Positions 40,801 through 46,740 of a stretch of 46,740 nucleotides of DNA are shown in pieces; positions within the stretch are counted from its first letter, which is position 1, and every line of letters starts with the position of its first letter. The translations under genes were made by a program, and so were the position numbers. This stretch comes from CAZCFB01 sp964511535 (lineage in GTDB: Bacteria; Myxococcota_A; Polyangia; GCA-2747355; CAZCFB01), in contig CAZEFW010000060.1 of the NCBI GenBank assembly GCA_964511535.1, positions 1-46,740 on the forward strand, in the 5' to 3' direction. The notes beneath the pieces are model-generated. The model searched no databases and was not told the DNA's origin. It saw nothing but the letters and a program-made list of their open reading frames with translations.

Positions 40801-42054
40801 GTAGGTCAGCGACGGGCCCGACGCGCAGACATAGAAGCCGGACCAGGCGCCCTCGCCGGTGGGCATGTCCACCGGCAGCGTGAGCCAGGCGTCGGCGCTC
40901 TTGAGCAGGGCGTCGCGGCCGGTCTTGGCCCACGCCTGCATCGGGTCGGCGGCGCGCTTGTTGGCCGCGGCGATGTCGGCCTTGCTGTAAAACAGAAACG
41001 GCCGGGCGCGCTTGACCACCGCCGGGGCGGCGGCCGTGGCGTGGACCTTTATCCGGTGCGGCCAGGCGCCGGTCTGAGCCATGTGCACGGGCAGGGTCGC
41101 CTTGGCGCCCACCTTGGTCCCGGCGGCGCAGGAGAGCCTGATCTGGACCAGCTTCTCCTGGCCCGGAGCCACCGTCACGGTGGCGGGCTTCTTGGGCACC
41201 AGCGCCAGTGAGAAGCCGCCGCTGCCCGGAGACAGTGTCAGCAGGTACTTGCGGGCGGTGGTGCCGCTGTTCTTCAGCCGGAGCTGAAAGTCGGAGCTGC
41301 CCCCCGGGGCCACGGCCCGGTTCACCCCGAGGGGGTAGATCCCGTCGAGGATGCCGGCGGGGATGATCCAGTGCGTGCTCAGGGCGTAGCCCGCCACCTG
41401 TTTGCTCGACAGGTAGACGTCCATCTTGGGGATGTTCAGGGTCAGCACCTGGCCCGCGGCGCTTGCGGGGATCGTCAGCGTGTAGTCGGTGTGGGTCTTG
41501 GTGATGTTCACCTGCGACAGGGTGCCCTTGCCCAGCAGGTTGATGGTCTGGCCCACGCCCCCGGCGTGCCAGGTGCCCATGGTGATGCTGCCGCCGCCGG
41601 TGGGCCCGAGCAGGTAGAGGTTGCCCCCCTTGTTGTAGTCGTTGAGGGTCAGGCTGCCGCCCTTGAACTGCACGCGGGTGCCCGAGGGGACCGTGGAGCT
41701 GATGTCGTATATGCAGTCGCTCTGCGGGCTGGTCAGGCGCAGGGTGTGGTACCCCTCGGCGCCCGGCTTGAGCGTCACGCTCTGCAGCTTGCCGGCGCCG
41801 CCCCCCTTGGCGGTGATGCCGTCGTCGGGCAGCGCGCCGCTCTGCACCACCTCGCCCGCGGCGTCCTTCAGCTCGTAAGAGAGGATGTCCGCGCCGGCGT
41901 AGATGTTCAGGTCGCGCTTGACCAGGGTCACCGTCTGGGTCGCCTTGAGCACCCACAGCTCCACCGTGCGGCTGCCGCGGGCGGGCAGGGTGATCTGCTG
42001 GGCAGCGGCGGTGGAGGAGAGCAGCAGCAGGGCGAGGAAGGTCACGGCGCGCAT
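37852..42054 (-). CDS. Very large secreted heparinase II/III-family polysaccharide lyase with MYXO-CTERM-like anchor
   Basis: 1400 residues from the ATG at 42054, which begins a clean signal peptide (AVTFLALLLLSSTAAAQQ). Residues ~20-350 are beta-rich with repeated strands. Residues ~370-760 form the alpha-toroid of heparinase II/III/alginate-lyase proteins (NWQAWHNAAIGAAGYCL, DGFWYEGSIGYHLYTL). The beta-sandwich follows with HGSWHGHFDKLQLLLYG and LSHNTVMLDEKSQ; conserved Asn, His, Tyr fit that catalytic fold. A jelly-roll-like module lies near 1000-1170. The tail ends in a spacer, CHC, a hydrophobic run and RKRP: a MYXO-CTERM-type sorting signal. It should degrade uronic-acid polymers at the cell surface. 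Divergent from the selenoprotein gene. Confidence 0.85.
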   Translation of the reverse strand: MRAVTFLALLLLSSTAAAQQITLPARGSRTVELWVLKATQTVTLVKRDLNIYAGADILSYELKDAAGEVVQSGALPDDGITAKGGGAGKLQSVTLKPGAEGYHTLRLTSPQSDCIYDISSTVPSGTRVQFKGGSLTLNDYNKGGNLYLLGPTGGGSITMGTWHAGGVGQTINLLGKGTLSQVNITKTHTDYTLTIPASAAGQVLTLNIPKMDVYLSSKQVAGYALSTHWIIPAGILDGIYPLGVNRAVAPGGSSDFQLRLKNSGTTARKYLLTLSPGSGGFSLALVPKKPATVTVAPGQEKLVQIRLSCAAGTKVGAKATLPVHMAQTGAWPHRIKVHATAAAPAVVKRARPFLFYSKADIAAANKRAADPMQAWAKTGRDALLKSADAWLTLPVDMPTGEGAWSGFYVCASGPSLTYDSTKPKAHLCKVEGKVYTGEPYDGCWRTRRYGELARAARTLGLAWRLTGKSAYAKRAASILLGFSRVYLSHKIHDNRWGSAAQTATPSKSAGRLLSQTLSESSWLIPVLAAYDAVATSGQLSQAQRADIEHNLLRPAVALIQSNDAGKSNWQAWHNAAIGAAGYCLGEPAWVTAALSGKSGFAYHMKASMLSDGFWYEGSIGYHLYTLSAYRWLALAARHTGQDLYKAGLLKMVRAPLLMALPDLSFPKLNDGGTGGVWSMHGALEAAAAFSTDKDVRAVLHTLYTVQKRSRSSEEALLLGANLGATSSGYTLTPYNYTATGYAVLRGGDGATSTYVGLDYGPHGSWHGHFDKLQLLLYGAGALQLPDMGTTAYRLPYHAGFFKQTLSHNTVMLDEKSQAGGAETPRQVTRFAHLALSGAGPSVGLVQATVGKDVFGASNLTTRTVLLAGGRHALDLVNVYAPAAKKTDLMFHGPGPLSIAGGLSQGPAGSHAAAWPTSKAGHAYLKPPTLAAGVAKTLIAGQLNTGAPVAFTWSRSLGISHDMDSVVGLSAGKVVTTPKKQGSGAVLWEADNSGTAQFLTRTYTHNKLELSHYDTLEFWARVDVAGLKWFGVKVYDLPTFDQAAWRLDSKAPIPANTWVKYTLNLAKPDASWGGASTAEQIVFRLQGSGKGPAKVKVLLDGLVAKKAGKAETPLQRGLRLHSFRKTSADASNYLAADAPNNPPTSSHPVVILRGHGGSTNFLSLLTPFASATPTGKVSRTASGAVRVALPGGAEELLNLDPSSGATGAYLRLGGKGFAKALGFIGRKQYTHAQVSVTGTSAGDLVLQGISQTSLRYRSRKLGPWSLRWPVTSTSLSATVNGKSWAGKITFATQGGISYMVLAALPDGEASIAIQYTGPSTDGAILDMGRDGPGLDLSGSDLASGDLRPADSGPPTADTGGQSPPEVPDRGCHCRVGSGIPTGSVPPLLLALLLVLLLRKRP

Positions 42055-42135
42055 GGCGTCATTGTACCTCCACCCGCCCGCCAGGATGTCTTCGGGACAT
42101 CTTCCCTGTTTCCATGGCGCGGGTGTAACGCCCTG

Positions 42136-42162
42136 AGCCCTGCCGAGACAATGGGCAGGGCT
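42136..42162 (+). promoter_or_regulatory. Strong hairpin in the selenoprotein leader region
   Basis: AGCCCTGCC (42136-42144) pairs perfectly with GGCAGGGCT (42154-42162) over a 9-nt loop. A second small hairpin, GATGTC-TTCGG-GACATC, lies at 42085-42101. Both are in the 164-bp space between the divergent lyase and selenoprotein genes and may be regulatory or end leader transcripts. No T-run follows. Confidence 0.45.
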
Positions 42163-42218
42163 GTGCTGCAGCCCCAATATCGATAATTCAAACGGCACAA
42201 GCGGCAGGAGGGGTAGAG

Positions 42219-44186
42219 ATGAAAACCCTGGTCAGGGCTGCGGTCGCGGGCGTGTTGGTGCTCGTCCTCGGCTGCTCGGATGATGGCGGCGGAAACGCGC
42301 CGGCAGCGGACAGCGGGCCGCCGGCGGCGGACGGGGCGGCAGCTGGCGACAGCGGCGCGGACGCTGGCGCCGCGGCCGACGCCGTGGCGCCGGACCTGGT
42401 GAGCCAGGGGCTCGGCTGCAAGGCCGGCTCCTGCCCGCCCTGCGCCGACGGCAAGACCGGCTGCGCGGCCAAGGGCCCGTTCATCAAGGGCACCTGCTGC
42501 GCCCGCGGGGACAACCTGGTGCAGGTGGGCACCGCCAAGGGCTTCGAGACGGTGGGGCTGGCCACCGACGGCAAGTACCTCGTGGCATGCACCGGCTTCG
42601 GCACTGACATCAGCGACCTGTCCAACCCCAAGGCGGCCAAGGCGGTCTTTTTTTACAACTACCGCTGCCAGAACTCGGTGTTCGGGCCGAAGCTGGGCAG
42701 CGGCGAGCAGATCATCTACACCGCCGCGCACGGCGACGGCGAGGTGGAGAACGCGCGGCTCACCACGTTCAGCGTCGACGGCGTGAACAAGCCGATCTTC
42801 ACCGGCACCATCCATGAGCAGAACATCCCCTACGGCGGGCTCGCGTACCATAAAAGTACCCTGTACGTGGCCGCATACGACTTCGGCCTGCGGGTCTATC
42901 CCATCGCGCCCAACGGCTCCATCTCCAAGAGCGTGGGCGCCCTGACCAAGGGGATCACCAACGCCTGGAAGGTCAAGCTGAACGCCGCCGGCACCCACGC
43001 CTACGTCATCGACGCGGCCAAGGGGCTGCACGTGGTCTCCCTGGCCAACCCGGTGTCGCCCACCCTGGTGACCACCGTGGCCACGGCCGGGGCGCCCCGC
43101 GACCTGGCGGTGACCAAGGACCGCGTCTACGTCGCCATGGGCGGCCTCGGCGTGCAGATGTTCGACGTCTCGACGCCGGCCAAGCCGAAGTCTCTCAAGA
43201 CCGTGGCCAGCACCGGCTCGGCGTTCGGGGTGGCCATGGTGGGGGACGTCCTGGCGGTGGCGGCGTGGAACCACCTGGAGGTGCGCGATCCCAAGACCCT
43301 GGCGCTGCTCGGCACCGAGCGTATGGCCAAGGCGTTCGAGGAGGACGTGGCGGTGGCGGCCCTGGACAAGGAGACGATCCTGGTGGGCGAGTGGGAGCGG
43401 GTCTACATCGTCAAGTACGCCCAGGGGCTGGTGGCCCCCGATGTCTACCTGCCCCAGTCGGCCCTGGCGATCCCGCCGGGGTCGGCCAGCAAGTGGGCCC
43501 TGCTGGCCCAAAACCTCGGGCCGGTGGACCTGGTGCTGAACAACTTCATCATCAGCGACAAGTCGTTCTCCGTCCCCCTGGGACCGGTGGTGATCAAGCC
43601 GGGCGCCGAGGAGGTGCTCGAGGTGGCCTTCACCCCGCCCACCAAGGCGGACGAGGGCGTGCTCTACATCGACACCAACGACCCGGACAAGTGGCAGAGC
43701 AAGATCACCATGACCTTCAACCTGCAAAACCCGTCCAAGGCCGGCCTCGGGGTGGGGGACAAGCTGGACAAGAAGTACTTCGGCATCCTCGATCCCCAGG
43801 GGGGCGGCAACCTGGACAACCTCAAGGGAAAGGTGGTGCTGCTGGCCTACTTCGCGCTCTACTGACCGATCTGTGGTCTGGAGTTGCCAGACATCGAGTC
43901 GAGCATCTGGAAGAAGTACAAGAACAAGGGCGTGGAGGTGATCGGGATCTACGGCAAGAGCGAGAAGGCCGGCAGCTTGTCGTCCTTCATCAAGCAAAAC
44001 GGGATCACCTTCCGCACCGTCAAGGACGTCAACGACAGCCTGCTGCAGGTCAAGTTCCCCCCGGGCGTCAACGCCCCCTATCCGCGGGAAGTGATCGTCG
44101 ACAAGAACCTCACCATCCGCTCCCTGCGCTCCTCCTTCAACGTCAAGGAAGTGGACGCGATCATCCAGAAGCTGCTCAAGGAGTAG
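42219..44186 (+). CDS. Probable selenoprotein: lipoprotein with beta-propeller, ASH-like and thioredoxin-like (UxxC) domains
   Basis: Read through the in-frame TGA at 43863-43865 this is one gene of 655 residues with Sec549. The ATG has AGGAGG 7 bp upstream. A lipobox (VLGC, Cys19) and an Ala/Asp/Gly linker lead to a Cys-rich segment (Cys67, 72, 75, 82, 93, 94). A beta-propeller with LVIVD-like blades follows (~100-410; VYVAMGGLGVQMFDVSTPAKP), then an ASH/choice-of-anchor-D-like beta domain (~415-515; PVDLVLNNFIISDKSFSV). Then comes a TlpA/AhpC-like thioredoxin fold: GKVVLLAYFALY-Sec-PICG, LELPDIE, YKNKGVEVIGIYG, PPGVNAPYPREVIVDKN. Sec replaces the first Cys of CxxC; Cys552 is the resolving Cys. 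The frame continues without other stops to TAG at 44186. A nonsense mutation or sequencing error is the alternative. Confidence 0.85.
43863..43896 (+). promoter_or_regulatory. UGA codon and bacterial SECIS-like stem-loop
   Basis: After the TGA, CGAT (43867-43870) pairs with ATCG (43893-43896); then a 5-nt bulge CTGTG; then GTCTGG (43876-43881) pairs with CCAGAC (43887-43892) around loop AGTTG. The apical loop begins 16 nt after the UGA and has G among its first two bases, as bacterial SECIS elements require (known rule, applied by eye). Confidence 0.7.
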
Positions 44187-44217
44187 GCCGGTTGGTTTCA
44201 GCGTGGGGGGGAGGAGT

Positions 44218-44233
44218 CGGGCGTCAGCGCCCG
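44218..44233. terminator. Hairpin between convergent selenoprotein and BCCT genes
   Basis: CGGGCG (44218-44223), loop TCAG, CGCCCG (44228-44233), in the 51-bp gap; no T-run. Confidence 0.4.
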
Positions 44234-44237
44234 GCTG

Positions 44238-45758
44238 TCACCCGCCCGGAGGTTCCCGCCCTTCCTGCCGCAGCGCCCGCACGATGGCGTAGCACATGAG
44301 CAGCAGGATGACGCACAGCGGGACCCCCGTGGCCACCTGGAACGAGCGCATGGGGGCGAGGCCGCCGGCCATCAGCAGCACCGCGGCCACCGCGCCCTCG
44401 CTGGTGGCCCAGAACACCCGCTGGCGAACGGGCGCGTCCTCCTCGCCGCCGGCCGACAGGTAGTCGATGACCAGCGAGGCGGAGTCGGACGAGGTGACGA
44501 AGAAGGTCACCACCACGAACACGCCGAGCACCGAGATGAGGCCTGACAGCGGGAGCCCATCGAAGAAGACGTAGATCGCCACGGCGAAGTTGTCCTTGAC
44601 CGCGGACATCAGCGCGGCGTCGCCCTCCTGCACTCGCCGCAGGGCGATGCCGCCGAAGATGGAGAACCACAGGCAGGTCACGGCGGTGGGCACGAACAGC
44701 ACGCCGAGGATGAACTCGCGGATGGTGCGGCCGCGGGAGATGCGGGCCACGAACATGCCCACAAAGGGCGACCAGGCGATCCACCAGCCCCAGTAAAACA
44801 GCGTCCAGTTGCCCTGCCAGGTTATGTCGCCGCCCCCGGTACCGGACCAGAAGCCCTGCTTGACCAGCAGCAGCAGGTAGGACCCCGTGCCCTCGGCGAA
44901 GGTGCGCAGCGCGTGGGTGGTGGGGCCGGTGAACAGCACGTACAGCAGCAGCAGAAATGACAGGCCGATGTTCAGCTCGCTCAGCCGGCGGATCCCCCGA
45001 TCCAGGCCGCTGACCACCGAGATGGTGGCGAACAGGGTGATGACCAGGATCAGCACCAGCTGAAGCGCGGTGGAGGACTCGAAGCCGAGCAGGTGCTGCA
45101 AGCCGGCGTTGACCTGCTGCGAGCCCATGCCCAGGGTGGTGGCCACGCCGAACATGGTGCCGATGACGGCGAAGATGTCCACGGCGTGCCCCAGCGGGCC
45201 CTCGATATACTTGCCCAGCAGCGGCGCCAGGGCAGAGCGCAGGGTCAGCGGCATGCCCTTGCGGAACGAAAAGTAGGCCAGCGCCAGGCCGACGATGACG
45301 TACACGGCCCAGCCGTGCAGCCCCCAGTGCAGCAGGGTGATCTCCATGGCCTGGCGCGCTGCGGCCGGGGTGGACCCGGCGCCCTGGGGCGGTGACATGT
45401 AGTGCGTCACCGGCTCGGCCACCGACCAGAACAGCACCCCGATGCCCATGCCCGCCGAAAAGAGCATGGCGAACCAGCTGACGTAGCCATACTCCGGCCG
45501 CTCGCCATCAGCACCTAGGCGCACCTTGCCGTGCCGGCTGATGGCCAGCCAGGCGCAGAACAACAAGAAGAAGGTCATGGACGCGTAATAGAACCAGCTC
45601 AGATGCCGCGCGATGGCGCCCTGAACCGCGCCAAACAGCTCCTGCGCCGTCTCCGCGAAAAGCGCCCCAAAGAGCACGAACGCCGCCGTCAACGCGGCCG
45701 AGATCCAAAAAACGGGCGGGTTGATTTTCAGGCCGAGCGCCTGTTGGAGGGAAGACAA
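44238..45758 (-). CDS. BCCT-family transporter (betaine/carnitine/choline)
   Basis: 506 residues with about twelve hydrophobic helices. Family marks: FAMLFSAGMGIGVLFWSVAEPVTHY in helix 3, LHWGLHGWAVYVIVGLALAYFSFRKG, and the Trp-rich FYWGWWIAWSPFVGMFVARISRGRTIREF in helix 8. These transporters import quaternary ammonium compatible solutes with Na+ or H+, usually for osmoprotection. The C-terminus is short, without the long osmosensing tail of BetP, suggesting constitutive or choline-type transport. It stands alone; the tandem repeats at 45860-46075 lie about 100 bp upstream of its start. Confidence 0.94.
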   Translation of the reverse strand: MSSLQQALGLKINPPVFWISAALTAAFVLFGALFAETAQELFGAVQGAIARHLSWFYYASMTFFLLFCAWLAISRHGKVRLGADGERPEYGYVSWFAMLFSAGMGIGVLFWSVAEPVTHYMSPPQGAGSTPAAARQAMEITLLHWGLHGWAVYVIVGLALAYFSFRKGMPLTLRSALAPLLGKYIEGPLGHAVDIFAVIGTMFGVATTLGMGSQQVNAGLQHLLGFESSTALQLVLILVITLFATISVVSGLDRGIRRLSELNIGLSFLLLLYVLFTGPTTHALRTFAEGTGSYLLLLVKQGFWSGTGGGDITWQGNWTLFYWGWWIAWSPFVGMFVARISRGRTIREFILGVLFVPTAVTCLWFSIFGGIALRRVQEGDAALMSAVKDNFAVAIYVFFDGLPLSGLISVLGVFVVVTFFVTSSDSASLVIDYLSAGGEEDAPVRQRVFWATSEGAVAAVLLMAGGLAPMRSFQVATGVPLCVILLLMCYAIVRALRQEGREPPGG

Positions 45759-45859
45759 AGCTCAACCATTCATACAGGTTATCTCCGTCGCCGTCCAACG
45801 ATTTCACTGGAACAAACAAGAAAGCTCTCGAAACCCACAGCCCGCGCGGCCCCAGTCCC

Positions 45860-46075
45860 ATCTCCCCAATCAGCGTCACAAAGTAGACGCGGCGTCCCGC
45901 CGCGTTTCGCGGTATCTCGCCAATGAGCGTCACAAAGTAGACGCGGCGTCCCGCCGCATTTCCCAGCATCTCGCCAATGAGCATCACAAAGTAGACGCGG
46001 CGTCCCGCCGCGTTTCGCGGTATCTCGCCAATGAGCGTCACAAAGTAGACGCGGCGTCCCGCCGCGTTTCTCGTC
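45860..46075. repeat. Four 54-bp tandem repeats
   Basis: Copies at 45860-45913, 45914-45967, 45968-46021 and 46022-46075 differ by only a few bases. Each holds a near-perfect hairpin ACGCGGCG-TCC-CGCCGCGT followed by a less GC-rich part (TCTCGCCAATGAGCGTCACA). Unit length is divisible by three, so all frames stay open in it; in the minus strand it would read an 18-residue repeat with GRRVYFVTLIGE. There are no unique spacers, so it is not a CRISPR array. Confidence 0.97.
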
Positions 46076-46172
46076 ATCGCCTTTGCCCTAGCACGGTCTG
46101 TCTTGCTTTGAAGTAGAAGGACAGAGAAGCAATACCGGCGCGCGTGGACCTTGTCCTTCCGGGCTGACGGGA

Positions 46173-46228
46173 CTGTTTGCGGCGGCCCCGTGCCCGTTTG
46201 GGCCTTTGCGTGACGCCGCCACAAACAG
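46173..46228. repeat. 13-bp imperfect inverted repeat
   Basis: CTGTTTGCGGCGG (46173-46185) and CCGCCACAAACAG (46216-46228) match at 12 of 13 positions across a 30-nt loop. Confidence 0.8.
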
Positions 46229-46237
46229 CCCCTCGGA

Positions 46238-46283
46238 GCGTGCGCCGAGGTGGGTGGCGCGTAGTTCGCACCTCGGCGCACGC
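46238..46283. repeat. 15-bp perfect inverted repeat
   Basis: GCGTGCGCCGAGGTG (46238-46252) and its exact complement CACCTCGGCGCACGC (46269-46283) enclose a 16-nt loop. It directly follows the preceding inverted repeat. Confidence 0.9.
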
Positions 46284-46504
46284 AACGCAGCCCTCCAGGA
46301 CAAGGATCCACCCACGCCTCACGTTGGGATTGAATATGAGAGCTGTTCCCGCCAGTAATGGCCTCATGGTTTCAGGAATCGAGCCGATAGAATGTTGGAT
46401 TGCCAGGAGCCTTTGGCCACATAGCCAGTGCGGTCCGATGCGTGATACCCTGCGAGGAAAGCGACCCAAAACAATCCGGATTGCGCGTTATAATGCAGCG
46501 CCTA

Positions 46505-46530
46505 CAACATAACGCGCGAGCGTTATGTTG
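46505..46530. repeat. 11-bp perfect palindrome
   Basis: CAACATAACGC (46505-46515), loop GCGA, GCGTTATGTTG (46520-46530). The left arm can also pair with GCGCGTTAT at 46483-46491, giving alternative folds. Consensus attC ends (RYYYAAC/GTTRRRY) are not matched. Confidence 0.85.
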
Positions 46531-46740
46531 CGCGGGCCCAGGCCAGAAATCGGCAGCGCTTGGAGCGTCGCTTGATATAGCAGGGGAATCAAGGGGTGGG
46601 ATCGAGACAAGCCGATTCAGGAGAGAGGGGCAGTGGGCAGGTGAATACTATGTTAGCCGGCTTTGCTATATACATCTATGAAACTTGTAGCGCCCACTTA
46701 ATCTGTCCCCGTTTCCGCCCGGAAATCGGTTGACACGTCC

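Larger units (their letters stand above)
46076..46740. other. Gene-poor right end of window
   Basis: No frame here reads like a protein: the open frames are Arg/Ser/Pro-rich, lack ribosome sites and conflict with each other. The stretch holds the three palindromes listed separately. Its last ~50 bp contain CACTTAATCTGTCCCC, which resembles repeats near RAYT-type transposases (inference). GC content falls toward the end. Confidence 0.6.

Noticed and set aside
38465..41956. Very long open frames antisense or out of frame to the lyase gene
   Set aside because: Typical GC-rich shadow frames dominated by Arg, Gly, Ala and Pro; the lyase frame has signal peptide, domains and sorting tail.
43884..44186. 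Separate short thioredoxin-like gene starting at TTG
   Set aside because: It is in the same frame as the upstream gene, has no ribosome site and would lack its active-site and first beta strand; selenocysteine read-through explains it better.
45860..46075. CRISPR array
   Set aside because: Units are directly adjacent and nearly identical, with no variable spacers and no cas genes.
45508..46311. Protein gene over the 54-bp repeats on the minus strand
   Set aside because: The frame is open only because the unit is divisible by three and then overlaps the BCCT gene out of frame; no ribosome site.
46074..46512. Opposing open frames of ~110-130 codons
   Set aside because: Arg/Ser/Pro-rich translations covering strong inverted repeats, no start signals, no recognisable family.
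46505..46530. Integron attC site
   Set aside because: The arms do not match RYYYAAC/GTTRRRY and no integrase or cassette array is visible.

Overview
The window is GC-rich (roughly 70 % in genes) and gene-dense. It looks like a chromosome segment of a Gram-negative, myxobacteria-like (Deltaproteobacteria/Myxococcota-type) organism. The clues are the many lipoprotein signal peptides, a MYXO-CTERM-like tail on a huge secreted lyase, AgmX/PglI-like C-terminal domains, tandem M16 peptidases, a free-standing HTH-receiver protein, type VI secretion parts, and a likely selenoprotein. The genus is not determinable from the sequence alone.

Layout. 1-880 (-): a DUF222/HNH-type protein cut by the window edge. 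1021-5522 (-): a three-gene operon of a HEAT-repeat protein, a degenerate HD-GYP-like protein and a DUF2891 lipoprotein, behind a good sigma70-type promoter. 5637-9349 (-): a tight four-gene lipid/polyketide cassette of type III polyketide synthase, isoprenylcysteine-methyltransferase-like enzyme, acyl carrier protein and fatty acyl-AMP ligase. Presumably a fatty acid is activated, loaded on the carrier, extended by the synthase to a phenolic or pyrone lipid, and methylated. 9432-12022: peptidoglycan precursor genes murA (-) and alr (+), divergent; MurA has Asp in place of the fosfomycin-target Cys. 11991-15280 (-): an RND/MMPL exporter and a zinc aminopeptidase-like lipoprotein. 15321-20797 (+): an SPFH lipoprotein, ssb, a DUF4139 lipoprotein and two glycosyltransferases. 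20837-25603: M32 carboxypeptidase (-), rseP (+), an alpha/beta hydrolase (+), and two envelope proteins (-). 25696-30204 (+): an M16 peptidase pair and an HTH-receiver regulator. 30239-31918 (-): a crotonase and a PHB-depolymerase-like esterase lipoprotein.

32092-35810 (+) carries a small unknown protein, the type VI secretion ATPase ClpV/TssH and the sheath subunit TssB, with no TssC or other core gene beside them. 35879-42054 (-) holds a Pro/Ala-rich membrane protein with an AgmX-like end and a 1400-residue heparinase II/III-family lyase. Divergent from the lyase, 42219-44186 (+) reads as one gene only if an in-frame TGA at 43863-43865 is decoded as selenocysteine. The TGA stands exactly at the first Cys of a thioredoxin-type CxxC motif and is followed by a bacterial-SECIS-like hairpin. 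This is the most interesting item in the window. The right end has a BCCT transporter (-), four perfectly spaced 54-bp tandem repeats and a gene-poor stretch with several strong palindromes.
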